A stretch of 64,000 bases of DNA from Pseudodesulfovibrio sediminis (GCF_020886695.1 NZ_AP024485.1:3043001-3107000); one strand, 5' to 3'. Shown: positions 45,168 through 55,248, counted from the stretch's first letter. Translations and numbers: made by a program. Notes: generated by a model not told the origin, from the sequence alone.

Positions 45168-45914
45168 ATGGCCAAGGACGGCGGTATTCTTTTTTCGGTA
45201 ATTATCCCCTCCACCGGCAACAGGCCCAAGGCCTTGCAAAAAGCGGTAACTTCGCTGGAAGACGCCGCCCGATTTGCCGGATTGGAAACGGGGCAAGTGG
45301 AAATTCTGATAGGTTTTGACGGTGTTCGGGGCAAGGCCCCCACATCCGCATACCCGGTGCGGGTGTTCAATCTGCCCAGGGACAACGATTGGGGCAATGG
45401 CATTCGCAACATGTTGTTGAAGATCGCCACCGGGGAAAAGGTCATTTTTCTGGATGATGACAATGTCCTCAAACAGTACGCCCTCAATCTGTACCTCAGG
45501 CATTTCGATGCGGAGATGATCATCGGACGCATCGACACCCAGTTGGCCTTTAATACGCCATTTCTGCCGGTCTTCGATTCCGGCTCGCTGGTTCGCCAGG
45601 GCAATATTGATCCGCTCTGCCTGTGTCTGTCCCGTCGGCTGGTGGTCGACCGGTGCGGCGGCTGGCAGTATTGCGGCAAGTATGAGGCCGATTATCTGAA
45701 TATCCTCAACTGGCATCGGCGTACTCACAGCGTCACCGTACTCGAAGACGTGGTTGGCGTGTACGATGCCGGGCGGAGTCTGGACAACAGCGCCCTTTCC
45801 AGACGGCAGATGGATATGCTGGATCGACTCGCTTCCGAGCGCAACGTGAGTGTGCCCGAGCTGAAACGGCCTGTCACGGAGTCCCTGACCTTTGCTCAGC
45901 CGGTCCAGGCGTAA
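45168..45914 (+). CDS. family 2 glycosyltransferase-like protein
   Basis: 248 residues from ATG 45168, with GGGAGAG upstream; the frame is open to 45105. GT-A-like N-terminus ILFSVIIPSTGNRPKALQKAV, and the metal-binding DxD-type motif VIFLDDDNVLKQY (about 95-107). The usual acceptor-binding part is short and there is no membrane segment. It likely transfers a sugar from an activated donor; acceptor unknown. No glycan cluster is around it. Confidence 0.75.
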   Translation: MAKDGGILFSVIIPSTGNRPKALQKAVTSLEDAARFAGLETGQVEILIGFDGVRGKAPTSAYPVRVFNLPRDNDWGNGIRNMLLKIATGEKVIFLDDDNVLKQYALNLYLRHFDAEMIIGRIDTQLAFNTPFLPVFDSGSLVRQGNIDPLCLCLSRRLVVDRCGGWQYCGKYEADYLNILNWHRRTHSVTVLEDVVGVYDAGRSLDNSALSRRQMDMLDRLASERNVSVPELKRPVTESLTFAQPVQA

Positions 45915-46069
45915 CCCGAGTGAAATCTCTGTCTTGTTAACAGTGTCCATGCCGCCGTTTCGACCCCTGTGAGAGGTCGGAGCGGCGGTTATGTGATATA
46001 CCCTCTTTTATTTTCCCCCCTTTGCGGGTATGCTTCCGTCCTCGCGTTGTATTTCTGGGGGAGACAGTG

Positions 46070-46843
46070 ATGACAGAGATCAAAAAACCGCACATCCGGC
46101 AATGGATTCGGAAAATACTGTTCATTCAGGTGGGAGTGTCAGCGGCCCTTATTCTGGGGTCGCTCGGCGTTGCGTTGTTTGTTGCGGACAGCTCACTCGC
46201 GGTGGCTTCCGCGCTGGTGTCTGCCGTGTTGATTCTCGGCCTTTCCCTTCTTTGCTCAAGTCGATTTACCCGCCTGCTTCAGGAATCCCGCCTCGCCATC
46301 ACCCAGTTGACCACCATTGACGATCTGACCGGTCTGCCCAACAGACGACGTTTTTTCGATTATCTGGACCAGGAGGTGAGCCGTGCCGGGCGATATGGCA
46401 ACCCGCTATCCCTGATCATGATCGACATCGACCATTTTCAGAAAGTCAATGATACCTTCGGGCATCCCCTGGGCGATATGGCGCTGTCACAGGTGGCTCG
46501 GCTGCTTGACGCCAATGTGCGTACCTCGGATATCGTGGCCCGTTACGGCGGAGAAGAATTCATGGTCCTGCTTCCGGAGACCACGGCAGACCAGGCCGCA
46601 GTGGTGGCCGAAAAGCTCCGCATGGTCGTGGAAGTGAACGACATCAGCCTGGAAGGGCCGCAGGTCAAGGTGACCGTCAGTTGCGGTGTCGCCGATCTGG
46701 CTTCGATCACGAACACGAAACGCACGCTTCGGGATGTCTTTATTCTGTCCGTTGACAAGAGCCTGCGTAGGGCCAAGAACAACGGACGGAATCAGGTCTC
46801 GATGTTCATCCCCGCCACCAACAAACAGCTGCCGCTTGTTTGA
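46070..46843 (+). CDS. membrane-anchored diguanylate cyclase
   Basis: 257 residues. Two N-terminal membrane helices (about 18-40 and 45-65) with almost no loop are followed by a GGDEF domain with active site RYGGEEFMVLL (near 158) and an RxxD inhibition site (RTSD) five residues before it. It should make cyclic-di-GMP with product inhibition but has no ligand-binding sensor domain. ATG 46070 follows GGGGGAGA. Confidence 0.9.
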   Translation: MTEIKKPHIRQWIRKILFIQVGVSAALILGSLGVALFVADSSLAVASALVSAVLILGLSLLCSSRFTRLLQESRLAITQLTTIDDLTGLPNRRRFFDYLDQEVSRAGRYGNPLSLIMIDIDHFQKVNDTFGHPLGDMALSQVARLLDANVRTSDIVARYGGEEFMVLLPETTADQAAVVAEKLRMVVEVNDISLEGPQVKVTVSCGVADLASITNTKRTLRDVFILSVDKSLRRAKNNGRNQVSMFIPATNKQLPLV

Positions 46844-47068
46844 GTAAAAAACATTGCCTTTGGCGCTCAAGTGACTATCTACCGGTAGCGACACGGAGGC
46901 CGTTGACGGCAAATTTCAGCCTCTGTATTTGTATCATATTGATATAAATATTCTTTATTATAAAAACTTTCCTCTTTCCCCGTAGGACCTTTTACGATAA
47001 GAAATGGGTCCGCATTCGACGCGGCGTGTCCCGCGCTCCAGGGAAAACAATTATCGAGGTACGTAAAC

Positions 47069-48277
47069 ATGGGTTTGTGCAAGATTGAAGAAGCCATTGA
47101 GGATATCCGCCAGGGCAAAATGGTCATCATGGTGGACGACGAAGATCGTGAAAACGAGGGAGATCTCATCTGCGCCGCAGAAGCTGTGACGCCGGAGTTG
47201 ATCAACTTCATGGCAACCTATGGGCGCGGCCTCATCTGCCTGCCAATGAGCAACAAGATGGCTGACGATCTCGGTCTGGAGCTCATGACCAAAAAGAACG
47301 AGTCCGGGTTCGGCACCAACTTCACTCTTTCCATCGAAGCCCGTGTGGGCGTGACCACCGGTATCTCTGCCGCAGACCGTGCGACCACTGTCCTGGCTGC
47401 CGTTGCTGACGGCGCCGGTTCTGATTCCATCGTCACTCCCGGTCATATTTTTCCGCTTCGCGCCAAGGACGGCGGCGTGCTCGTGCGCACCGGCCAGACC
47501 GAAGGCGGCACTGACATCGCACGTCTCGCCGGGTTCAAGCCCGCAGCCGTTATCTGCGAGATCATGAATGAAGACGGCACTATGGCCCGCATGCCGGACC
47601 TGGAAATCTATGCCAAGAAGCATGATCTCAAGATTTGCTCCGTGGCCGATCTCGTGGCCTACCGCATGAAGTTCGACGGCAAGTCCGTTACCAAGGTCGG
47701 CGAAGCCAATCTGCCCACTCGCTGGGGTGATTTCAAATCCGCCGCCTTCCATTCCGAGGCCGACGGCAAGACGCACATAGCGTTGTACATGGGTGATATC
47801 ACCCCTGACGAGCCCACATTGGTTCGCGTACACTCCGAGTGCCTGACCGGCGACGTGTTCGGCAGCCTCCGCTGCGATTGCGGCCCTCAGCTGGCCGACG
47901 CCATGTGCATGATCCGTAACGAAGGCAAGGGCGTGCTCGTCTACATGCGTCAGGAAGGCCGTGGCATCGGCCTGGGCAACAAGATCAAGGCGTACCATCT
48001 GCAGGATCAGGGGTTCGATACTGTCGAAGCCAATGTCAAGCTCGGTTTTCCGCCGGATATGCGTGAATACGGCACCGGCGCCCAGATTCTGGTGGCGCTC
48101 GGCGTCTCCAAAATGCGCCTGATGACCAACAATCCCAAGAAGATGGTCGGTCTGGAAGGGTACGGGCTGGAAGTCTTTGAGCGTGTGCCCATCGAAGTGG
48201 ACGCCTGTGCGGTCAACGAACGATATCTGAAGACCAAACGTGACAAAATGGATCACATGATCAAGGTTGACAAGTAA
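47069..48277 (+). CDS. ribBA: bifunctional DHBP synthase / GTP cyclohydrolase II
   Basis: 402 residues. The RibB half (about 1-205) has [16 protein letters not shown] and [14 protein letters not shown]. The RibA half (about 210-400) has the zinc Cys set [15 protein letters not shown] and the motif [11 protein letters not shown]. It makes the two committed precursors of riboflavin. It heads ribBA-ribH-nusB. No FMN riboswitch is visible in the 225-nt AT-rich leader. ribD and ribE, its usual upstream partners, are about 5 kb away in opposite orientation. Confidence 0.96.
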   Translation: MGLCKIEEAIEDIRQGKMVIMVDDEDRENEGDLICAAEAVTPELINFMATYGRGLICLPMSNKMADDLGLELMTKKNESGFGTNFTLSIEARVGVTTGISAADRATTVLAAVADGAGSDSIVTPGHIFPLRAKDGGVLVRTGQTEGGTDIARLAGFKPAAVICEIMNEDGTMARMPDLEIYAKKHDLKICSVADLVAYRMKFDGKSVTKVGEANLPTRWGDFKSAAFHSEADGKTHIALYMGDITPDEPTLVRVHSECLTGDVFGSLRCDCGPQLADAMCMIRNEGKGVLVYMRQEGRGIGLGNKIKAYHLQDQGFDTVEANVKLGFPPDMREYGTGAQILVALGVSKMRLMTNNPKKMVGLEGYGLEVFERVPIEVDACAVNERYLKTKRDKMDHMIKVDK

Positions 48278-48356
48278 GACTCGTCAAAATTTGACTTTTA
48301 GTGATCGCGTAACATATTACACCGCTATATATTTCATACAGTAGGGAGAAGACACC

Positions 48357-48824
48357 ATGTCTGTAAAAACTATCGAAGGACAGCTGAATTCAAAAGGGCT
48401 GAAAATAGCCATCGTGGCCGCACGTTTCAACGACTTCATCGTTGACCGGCTCATTTCCGGTGCAGTGGACTACCTTGTTCGCCACGGTGGTTCCGAGGAA
48501 GATCTCACTCTGGTCCGACTACCCGGTGCCTTCGAACTCCCCATTGCCGCTCAGAAGCTGGCTCGCTCCGGCGACTATGACGGCGTGGTCGTGCTCGGCG
48601 CGGTCATCCGTGGCGCCACCCCGCATTTCGATTACGTGTGTAACGAATGCGCAAAGGGCGTTGCCCAGGCCTCCATGGAGTCCGGCGTGCCCATGGGTTT
48701 CGGCCTGCTCACCTGCGATTCCCTGGATCAGGCCATCGAACGCGCCGGTTCCAAGGCTGGCAACAAGGGTGTGGAAGCCGCATCCGCCTTGCTCGAAACG
48801 ATCCGGGTCCTGGAGCAGCTCTAA
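48357..48824 (+). CDS. ribH: 6,7-dimethyl-8-ribityllumazine synthase
   Basis: 155 residues, the usual size. Conserved [54 protein letters not shown]. It condenses the RibBA and RibD products to lumazine. It is 79 nt after ribBA and 3 nt before nusB. Confidence 0.96.
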   Translation: MSVKTIEGQLNSKGLKIAIVAARFNDFIVDRLISGAVDYLVRHGGSEEDLTLVRLPGAFELPIAAQKLARSGDYDGVVVLGAVIRGATPHFDYVCNECAKGVAQASMESGVPMGFGLLTCDSLDQAIERAGSKAGNKGVEAASALLETIRVLEQL

Positions 48825-48827
48825 ATC

Positions 48828-49271
48828 ATGGCAAAGAAAAAGGGCAACAGGCCCGGCATTCGCAGAGTGGGACGCACTCTGGCTTTTCAGGTGCTATACT
48901 CCACGCATTTTCTTGACGCGGAAGAACCGGCAGACGCGGAAACGCTGTTTGCCCTGAACCCGCTTGTCATTGAGCAGGAGTCGGAGATCGCCAGAGAATT
49001 CGCCCATGACCTGGTCATTGGCGTGGATGAAAAGCGCGCGGAAATTGATCAGGCCATTCAGGATCACTCCCAGCACTGGAAGATCAATCGTATCGCCATG
49101 GTGGAAGTTTCCATCCTGAGACTCTCGCTCTATGAAATGATGTTCACGGATATCCCGGTGAAGGCGGCCATCAACGAGGCCATCGAGCTGACCAAGACAT
49201 TCGGTGACGACAAGTCACGTTCGTTTGTCAACGGTATTCTGGATGGCGTTGCCAAGTCTTTGAAAAAGTAA
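48828..49271 (+). CDS. nusB: transcription antitermination factor NusB
   Basis: 147 residues. The basic N-terminus KKKGNRPGIRRVGRTLAFQ is followed by the helical NusB core with HWKINRIAMVEVSILRLSLYEM and VFVKAAINEAIELTK-type sequence (here IPVKAAINEAIELTKTF). It binds boxA RNA with NusE in rRNA antitermination. It follows ribH closely, a neighbour order common in proteobacteria. Confidence 0.95.
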   Translation: MAKKKGNRPGIRRVGRTLAFQVLYSTHFLDAEEPADAETLFALNPLVIEQESEIAREFAHDLVIGVDEKRAEIDQAIQDHSQHWKINRIAMVEVSILRLSLYEMMFTDIPVKAAINEAIELTKTFGDDKSRSFVNGILDGVAKSLKK

Positions 49272-49421
49272 GCAAACCATATTTAGAGGTTGTCAGGACA
49301 ATTCAAAAAGCACTGCACGATGACAAAGGTATTCCGGATCATGCCCAGCCATGGCCGAGGGTATATGTCGTCGCCATGACTGCATTTGGACATTGCTCCG
49401 ACAACCGACGAGGATTGAATC

Positions 49422-51923
49422 ATGGCTTTAGGGAAATATAATCCTGAATCTATTGAAAAGAAGTGGCAGGAGATCTGGAAAGAATCCGGCTGCTTCGAGG
49501 TTGAGACCGAACCCGGCAAGCCCAAATATTATGTGTTGGAGATGTTCCCCTATCCCTCCGGCAAAATCCACATGGGCCATGTGCGCAACTACTCCATCGG
49601 TGACGTGGTTGCTCGTTTCAAGGCCATGCAGGGTTTCAACGTGCTGCACCCCATGGGGTGGGATGCGTTCGGCCTGCCCGCCGAGAATGCGGCCATCAAG
49701 CATGAGACGCACCCGGCAGAGTGGACCCATCAGAACATCAGCGAGATGCGCGAGCAGCTTCAGCGACTGGGATACTCCTACGACTGGCGGCGCGAACTCG
49801 CTTCCTTCCGTCCCGAGTACTACAAGTGGGAGCAGAAGTTTTTTCTCAAGTTCCTGGAAAAGGGCCTTGCCTACCGCAAGAATTCCCCCCAGAACTGGTG
49901 CCCGGACTGCAACACTGTGCTCGCCAACGAGCAGGTGGAGGACGGGTTGTGCTGGCGCTGTGATTCCGAAGTCGAACAGAAGGACATGGAGCAGTGGTTC
50001 CTGCGCATTACCGATTATGCCGACGAGCTGTTGGCTGATCTCGACACATTGGAAGACGGCTGGCCCGAGCGCGTGCTGACCATGCAGCGCAACTGGATCG
50101 GCAAGTCCTATGGTGCGGAGCTGACTTTTCAGGTCAAGGACATGGACCAGACCATCGACGTCTTTACCACCCGCCCGGACACGCTGTTCGGTGCGACCTT
50201 CATGTCCATTGCCGCCGAGCATCCCATGGTGGATGTCCTCACCGCCGATGCCGACAACAAGGCTGACATCGATGTGTTCGTCAAGAACATCAGGGACATG
50301 GACCGCATCAAGCGCGGCGCAGACGACCTCGAAAAAGAGGGCATCTTCACAGGCAAGTATTGCGTGAACCCGGTCACGGGCAAGGATATTCCCATCTACA
50401 TCGCCAACTTCGTGCTCATGGGGTACGGAACCGGCGCGGTCATGGCGGTCCCGGCTCACGATCAGCGTGATTTCGAATTTGCCACCAAATACGCATTGCC
50501 CATGCAGGCCGTCATCAATCCGCCCGAACTGCAGGAAAAGGGCGAGATCCTGAACGCTGCTGATCTGGACGCCGCCTACACGGCTCCCGGTTTCATGATC
50601 AACTCCGGCGATTTTGACGGCATGGAGAACGAAGCCGCCAAGAAGGCCATTGTCGAGCATCTGGACCAGTCCGGTAAAGGCAAGATGGCCGTCAACTATC
50701 GCTTGCGTGACTGGAACGTCTCGCGTCAGCGCTTCTGGGGCGCTCCCATCCCGATCATCTACTGTGAAGATTGCGGTGCCGTGCCCGTGCCCGAGGATCA
50801 GCTCCCGGTGCTGTTGCCCGCGAACGCTCAGGTGCGCAAGGATGGTAAATCGCCGCTCCCGCAGATGGAAGAATTTGTGAACTGCGAGTGTCCTACCTGC
50901 GGCAAGGCCGCCCGCCGCGAGACCGACACCTTTGATACCTTTTTCGAGTCCTCCTGGTACTACATGCGCTTTTGTGATCCCCGCAACACCGAGGAAGCCC
51001 TCGGCGTAGAGCATCTGGATTACTGGATGAATGTGGATCAGTACATCGGCGGCATCGAGCATGCCATTCTGCATCTGCTCTATTCCAGATTCTTTACCAA
51101 GGCCCTGCGCGACTTCGGGTTCGTGTCGGCCAGCGAGCCGTTTTCCAACCTGCTTACGCAGGGGATGGTGCTCAAGGATGGCGGCAAGATGTCCAAGTCC
51201 AAGGGCAACGTGGTCGATCCCAATTCCATGATCAATGAATATGGAGCGGACGCTACCCGTTTGTTCATCCTGTTCGCATCGCCTCCGGCCAAGGAGCTGG
51301 AGTGGTCTGATCAGGGTATTGACGGCGCATTCCGTTTCCTTTCCCGTCTCTGGCGTCTGGTGGAGGAAGTGGAGGAGGTGCTGACTCCGGTCATGCCTAC
51401 ATCCGCCAACAAGCCGGAGTCCGATGCGGCCAAGAAGCTGCGCTTCAAGGAGCACGAAACAGTCAAACGCGCCACCCGTGACATCGAGAACGATTTCCAG
51501 TTCAACACGGTCATCGCCGCTGTCATGGAGCTGGTCAACGAGATGTATCACGTCAAAGATGAGCTCAAGGATGCCGATCCTGCGGCCCTGTCTTCGGCCA
51601 TTGCCACGGCAGTGACCCTGCTTGATCCCATTGCTCCCCATATTTGCGAGGAGCTGTGGCAGGCCATGGGGCACGACACTCCCCTGACCAGTCAGAGCTG
51701 GCCCACCTATGACGAGTCTGCACTGGTCAAGGATGAGGTCACCCTGGTCGTTCAGGTCAACGGCAAGGTGCGTGGCAAGTTCCAGGCTCCCAACAACGCC
51801 CCTAAGGATGAGGTGGAAAGCATCGCGCTCGGCCTTGAGAATGTGGTGAAGTTTGTTGAAGGGAAGACTGTACGGAAGGTTATTGTCATTCCGAATAAAT
51901 TGGTGAATATCGTCGCTAATTAG
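49422..51923 (+). CDS. leuS: leucyl-tRNA synthetase
   Basis: 833 residues. HIGH-type motif PYPSGKIHMGHVRNY (about 42-56), a CP1 editing domain (TTRPDTLFGATFMSIAAEHP), KMSKS near 588 (DGGKMSKSKGN) and a C-terminal anticodon-binding domain. A zinc-type CPDC...CWRCD set lies in the connecting region. It charges tRNA-Leu. It follows nusB after 150 nt and ends at a strong terminator. Confidence 0.97.
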   Translation: MALGKYNPESIEKKWQEIWKESGCFEVETEPGKPKYYVLEMFPYPSGKIHMGHVRNYSIGDVVARFKAMQGFNVLHPMGWDAFGLPAENAAIKHETHPAEWTHQNISEMREQLQRLGYSYDWRRELASFRPEYYKWEQKFFLKFLEKGLAYRKNSPQNWCPDCNTVLANEQVEDGLCWRCDSEVEQKDMEQWFLRITDYADELLADLDTLEDGWPERVLTMQRNWIGKSYGAELTFQVKDMDQTIDVFTTRPDTLFGATFMSIAAEHPMVDVLTADADNKADIDVFVKNIRDMDRIKRGADDLEKEGIFTGKYCVNPVTGKDIPIYIANFVLMGYGTGAVMAVPAHDQRDFEFATKYALPMQAVINPPELQEKGEILNAADLDAAYTAPGFMINSGDFDGMENEAAKKAIVEHLDQSGKGKMAVNYRLRDWNVSRQRFWGAPIPIIYCEDCGAVPVPEDQLPVLLPANAQVRKDGKSPLPQMEEFVNCECPTCGKAARRETDTFDTFFESSWYYMRFCDPRNTEEALGVEHLDYWMNVDQYIGGIEHAILHLLYSRFFTKALRDFGFVSASEPFSNLLTQGMVLKDGGKMSKSKGNVVDPNSMINEYGADATRLFILFASPPAKELEWSDQGIDGAFRFLSRLWRLVEEVEEVLTPVMPTSANKPESDAAKKLRFKEHETVKRATRDIENDFQFNTVIAAVMELVNEMYHVKDELKDADPAALSSAIATAVTLLDPIAPHICEELWQAMGHDTPLTSQSWPTYDESALVKDEVTLVVQVNGKVRGKFQAPNNAPKDEVESIALGLENVVKFVEGKTVRKVIVIPNKLVNIVAN

Positions 51924-51945
51924 TTCGCGTTACACGCTTTTTTAT

Positions 51946-51988
51946 GAGAGGCCGGGAGGACGTTGTCCTTTCGGCCTCTTTTTTTTAG
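51946..51988 (+). terminator. terminator of leuS
   Basis: Stem GAGAGGCCGGGAGGAC / GTCCTTTCGGCCTC (with one bulge) is followed by TTTTTTTT. Confidence 0.88.
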
Positions 51989-51989
51989 A

Positions 51990-52300
51990 TTTGCGCGCTA
52001 CGCGGTGAGAGTTTAATTCAAATTTATTCCAAAGGTTTGATTCGCCCCGTCCTGGGGCTCACCCCTTCGGGGCGTCGGCAGGAACCGACGTCCAAATCCG
52101 CTGTCCTGCGGATTTGTCGCCTTTACGGCGACCTGCTTTTTGCTAAGCGGCAAAAAGGAGGCAAAAAGCGCTTTTTTGTGTGTGATCGAGGAAGCGCACC
52201 CAAGAGCCCGTAAGCGACTTCACTGCCCGACAGATTGTCTGCGACGCAAACTCGGTCGGGCTGCGCTGCGTCGTCCGAGACAGGCTCTAGGGTTCGCTTC
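51990..52300 (-). repeat. dispersed repeat, blocks C and B joined (inverted copy)
   Basis: Reverse-complement match to the repeats near the start of the window. Its left half matches block C (3274-3405) and its right half matches block B (2684-2905). Together they make what looks like the complete element, ending in TTTGCGCGCTACGCGGTGAG. It carries several hairpins (CCCCTTCGGGG, TCCGCTGTCCTGCGGA, CTTTTTGC...GCAAAAAG) and no credible gene. It fills the gene-free gap 51924-52330. Confidence 0.78.
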
Positions 52301-52330
52301 CGATTGTTCTACGTTCCTTAACGAATAAGA

Positions 52331-52648
52331 CTATCGTTGGTATTGGGCGCTCCCAAAACCGAGAATGGGATAGAATATCCACGGAAGCAGAAACAGACCT
52401 GCGGCAAACGGCATGGGCTGTTTGAATCTTTTGGTAATATCCAAAGAAATAATGATGAAAACGATGATGTTGATGAGCGGGATGAGAAAGAGGACAAACC
52501 AGTACCATTCCCTTCCCGCGATACGAACCAGAACCCACAGGTTGTAGACCGGGATCAGACAGGCCCAGCCGGGCTCGCCAGCTTTAGCATATGTTTTCCA
52601 GAGCCCTGCAAAGACCGCGATGATTATAATCAGTGAAATTAAACTCAT
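52331..52648 (-). CDS. small membrane protein, DUF5684-like
   Basis: 105 residues from ATG 52648 with GGAG upstream. Three hydrophobic segments (LISLIIIIAVFAGLW; FVLFLIPLINIIVFIIISL; FAAGLFLLPWIFYPILG) and the phrase KAGEPGWACLIPVYNLWVLV, seen in a family of small membrane proteins near signal-peptidase-like genes. Function is unknown. It ends directly next to the dispersed repeat and lies downstream of ribE on the same strand. Confidence 0.65.
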   Translation of the reverse strand: MSLISLIIIIAVFAGLWKTYAKAGEPGWACLIPVYNLWVLVRIAGREWYWFVLFLIPLINIIVFIIISLDITKRFKQPMPFAAGLFLLPWIFYPILGFGSAQYQR

Positions 52649-52721
52649 GATATACTCTCCTAACGTGTTATTGATTTTTCTATCTGTAGCCCCGGCAGGT
52701 GAGTTGGTCAACGGCGAACGC

Positions 52722-52751
52722 AAAAAAAAGACACGTCCGAAAACGTGCCTT
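52722..52751 (-). terminator. terminator of the comEB-ribD-ribE operon
   Basis: On the minus strand a 9-bp stem AAGGCACGT / ACGTGTCTT with loop TTTCGG is followed by TTTTTTTT, 25 nt after the ribE stop. Confidence 0.9.
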
Positions 52752-52775
52752 GAAAAAACGAAAAGAAGTGGCGAA

Positions 52776-53435
52776 TCAGAAACCGTGCTCCCGCAGGTAG
52801 TCCATGGTGATGCCGGTTTTGGCCGTGCCCGACTCTCCGTCACTTACCCAGGGGGCGACCATGCGCTCCACATATTTCCCGATGATGTCGGTCTCCATGT
52901 TGACCTTGGTGCCGGGGGTCCAGCCGCTGATGGTGGTGACCTTCTGGGTCTCCGGGATGATGTTCACCTCCAGCCATGTGGGGGTGCAATCGTTTACGGT
53001 CAAAGAAATGCCGTCCAGAGTTACGGAGCCTTTGGGAATGACATACTTGCCGGTCGCGGCATCAAAGGCGAGACGGTAGATTTTGGATTCTCCGGCAGGG
53101 CGCACTTCAGCCACCTCGGCCAGGCAATCCACATGGCCGGAAACAATATGCCCGCCAAAGCGGTCGCCCATGGCCATGGCGCGTTCCAGATTGGCTTCGG
53201 ACCCGACCTTGAGGTTTCCGAGGCTGGTGACGCCCATGGTTTCCTTGCTGGAATAACAGGTGAACCAGTTGTCGCCGAGGGTTTCCACCGTAAGGCATAC
53301 GCCATTCACGGCAATGGATTCGCCAAGTTCGATGTCGGGCAGATCAAAGAGCGCACGAATGCGGAAACGTGTCTCTGAGCCACGATTGTCTGCGGCTTCG
53401 ATGCGGCCCATGCCCATGACCAATCCTGTAAACAT
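52776..53435 (-). CDS. ribE: riboflavin synthase alpha chain
   Basis: 219 residues. Two lumazine-binding repeats: MFTGLVMGMGRIEA with SIAVNGVCLTVETL in the first, and GGHIVSGHVDCLAEV with SVTLDGISLTVNDC in the second. It dismutates two lumazines to riboflavin. It is the last gene of comEB-ribD-ribE, 78 nt after ribD. Confidence 0.95.
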   Translation of the reverse strand: MFTGLVMGMGRIEAADNRGSETRFRIRALFDLPDIELGESIAVNGVCLTVETLGDNWFTCYSSKETMGVTSLGNLKVGSEANLERAMAMGDRFGGHIVSGHVDCLAEVAEVRPAGESKIYRLAFDAATGKYVIPKGSVTLDGISLTVNDCTPTWLEVNIIPETQKVTTISGWTPGTKVNMETDIIGKYVERMVAPWVSDGESGTAKTGITMDYLREHGF

Positions 53436-53513
53436 AAAAGTACCTCGCGCTGTTTGGCGAAGTTGTAGCAGGGAGCCGGGTAAGTGTAAATCGGGGGGGC
53501 TTCCTGCGGTGCG

Positions 53514-54626
53514 TTATTTTTTGCGCAGTGTCAGCATGATGTCCACGCCGGTGGATTCGACCTGCGCAATGCGAAAATCGCAGGTGTCTGCCATGGTCAC
53601 ATTACTGCGCCCCGAGTACGCTGCCGGTGCGGTCTCGTCGCCAAGGATGCGTGGCGTGACAAAGTGGACCAGTTCGTCAACGAGTCCCTGTTCAATCAAG
53701 GCCATGGCGAACCGACCGCCGCCTTCACACAGGGTGTAATGGCAACCTCGGTCATAGCGCAGCCGCTCCAGGCCGATGGACAGATTGAGTCCGCCCTGCG
53801 GACCGGGCAGGGGCCAGACCGAAGTGCCGCGTTCCCGCAATATGTCGGCGGCTTCGCTTCGGGCCGCGTCTTCCGTGGTCATGAAAATGGCCTGTGACGG
53901 CCGTTCCCGCAGCAGGGTGAAATCCGATGGCCGTTCCGGCAGACGGGACGTGACCACAATGCCCAGCGGCTGGGTGAAATTGGCAGGGAGGGCGTCCTGC
54001 CGACAGGTCAGGCTGGGGTTGTCTGCATAAAAAGTATTGCCCCCGACCACGACTGCACCGGCTATGCGACGCAATTGATGGACACGGGCGAACGATTCCG
54101 GCCCGGAGACCGGCTCGGGTTTACGGCGGCTGGAGGCAATTTTACCATCCAGCGTAGCGGCCATCTTGATGATGTTGAAAGGGGAATTGGAGGTTTGCCA
54201 CAGTAGAAAGTCCGCGATCAGATCGCAACAGGCCTGTGAACAGACGTTGATCTCCACCTCGATACCGGCATTCTGTAATGCTTCCACCCCGCCAGCGGCT
54301 ACCGGGTTGGGGTCGAGCGCGCCGATTACCACCTTGCCGATTCCTGCGTCGATGATCGCTTCTGTGCAGGGCGGGGTCTTGCCGTGATGATTGCACGGCT
54401 CAAGGGTCACGAACATGGTCAGCCCGGCGGGATCCACGCCCTTGGCGCGGGCATCGGCCAGGCACTCGCGCTCGGCGTGCAGCTTGCCGTATTGCGTGTG
54501 ATATCCTTCGGCCACAATGGTGTTGTCTTTTACCAGTACCGCCCCGACGCAGGGATTGGGCGCTGTCGCCCCTCGCCCTTTATAGGCAAGTTCCACGGCT
54601 CGGGTCATGAAACGTTCATTCGACAT
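53514..54626 (-). CDS. ribD: bifunctional diaminohydroxyphosphoribosylaminopyrimidine deaminase / uracil reductase
   Basis: 370 residues. N-terminal zinc deaminase domain (RFMTRAVELAYKGRGATAPN, HAERECLADA, LEPCNHHGKTPPC) and C-terminal reductase domain (KMAATLDGKIASS, GRFAMALIEQGLVDELVHF). It carries out the second and third steps of riboflavin synthesis from the GTP branch. It starts 8 nt after comEB. Confidence 0.95.
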   Translation of the reverse strand: MSNERFMTRAVELAYKGRGATAPNPCVGAVLVKDNTIVAEGYHTQYGKLHAERECLADARAKGVDPAGLTMFVTLEPCNHHGKTPPCTEAIIDAGIGKVVIGALDPNPVAAGGVEALQNAGIEVEINVCSQACCDLIADFLLWQTSNSPFNIIKMAATLDGKIASSRRKPEPVSGPESFARVHQLRRIAGAVVVGGNTFYADNPSLTCRQDALPANFTQPLGIVVTSRLPERPSDFTLLRERPSQAIFMTTEDAARSEAADILRERGTSVWPLPGPQGGLNLSIGLERLRYDRGCHYTLCEGGGRFAMALIEQGLVDELVHFVTPRILGDETAPAAYSGRSNVTMADTCDFRIAQVESTGVDIMLTLRKK

Positions 54627-54634
54627 GGTTTGTC

Positions 54635-55093
54635 CTAGATGAAGTCGCCTTCCATGAAGACATAGTTAACTCTTGCCTCAGCGAGCATCTGTTCGGAGAG
54701 TTCGTCCGGGTAGTTTTCGGCGAAATAGATATTCCGCACTTCGCAGTTGATGAGCATCTTGGTGCACAGGATACACGGTTTCGTTGTGCAGTAGATGTCG
54801 CATCCCTTGAGGTCGAGGCTGTGGGTGGCGGCCTGGATGATGACATTCTGCTCGGCGTGCAGTCCACGGCACAGCTCGTGGCGTTCTCCGGAAGGAATAC
54901 CGAGTTTGTCGCGGATGCAGCCCACCTCTTCGCAGTGGGCAACATTTGAGGGCACGCCGTTATAGCCTGTTGCCAGGATACGTTTGCCGCCAACGGCGAT
55001 GGCGCCGACGGCGCGTCGGGTACATGTGGAGCGCTGGGCCACCAGGTGGGCGATGCGCATGAAATATTCGGGCCAGGGCAGTCTGCTTTGCAT
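54635..55093 (-). CDS. dCMP deaminase / ComEB-like cytidine deaminase
   Basis: 152 residues. Zinc deaminase motifs [11 protein letters not shown] and [10 protein letters not shown], plus [20 protein letters not shown]. dCMP deaminases supply dUMP for thymidylate. It heads the operon with ribD and ribE; this neighbourhood is common in Desulfovibrio-type genomes (from memory). Confidence 0.9.
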   Translation of the reverse strand: MQSRLPWPEYFMRIAHLVAQRSTCTRRAVGAIAVGGKRILATGYNGVPSNVAHCEEVGCIRDKLGIPSGERHELCRGLHAEQNVIIQAATHSLDLKGCDIYCTTKPCILCTKMLINCEVRNIYFAENYPDELSEQMLAEARVNYVFMEGDFI

Positions 55094-55212
55094 GGGAGTT
55101 CCTTACGCGTTCCAAGGGTAAGATGAATAGTCCCGCTTATCACTTCTCCGTGTGAAAGGAAACGGCTGATATGCGCTATTCGTTGCCGAACTCAGTGGGC
55201 TCGACGTGTGTG

Positions 55213-55248
55213 TTCGCTCCGACCGGAGCGAAGAGTCTAGAAGCTTCA
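55213..55248 (-). promoter_or_regulatory. candidate bacterial SECIS element and UGA of the FmdB-like gene
   Basis: The UGA is at 55246-55248. Thirteen nt later a perfect 8-bp stem UUCGCUCC / GGAGCGAA encloses the loop GGUC (minus strand, 55232-55213), with the loop starting 22 nt after UGA. The GGUC loop matches the core of the well-studied E. coli fdhF SECIS loop that SelB binds. No U tract follows, so it does not look like a terminator. The hairpin extends past the TAG stop at 55237-55239. Confidence 0.72.

Noticed and set aside
46844-47068. FMN riboswitch before ribBA
   Set aside because: The AT-rich leader shows no RFN-type conserved segments.
49428-51674. A 748-residue ORF antisense to leuS
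   Set aside because: Shadow frame of a high-GC gene. It is His/Gly/Leu-rich without family motifs, whereas leuS on the other strand is certain.
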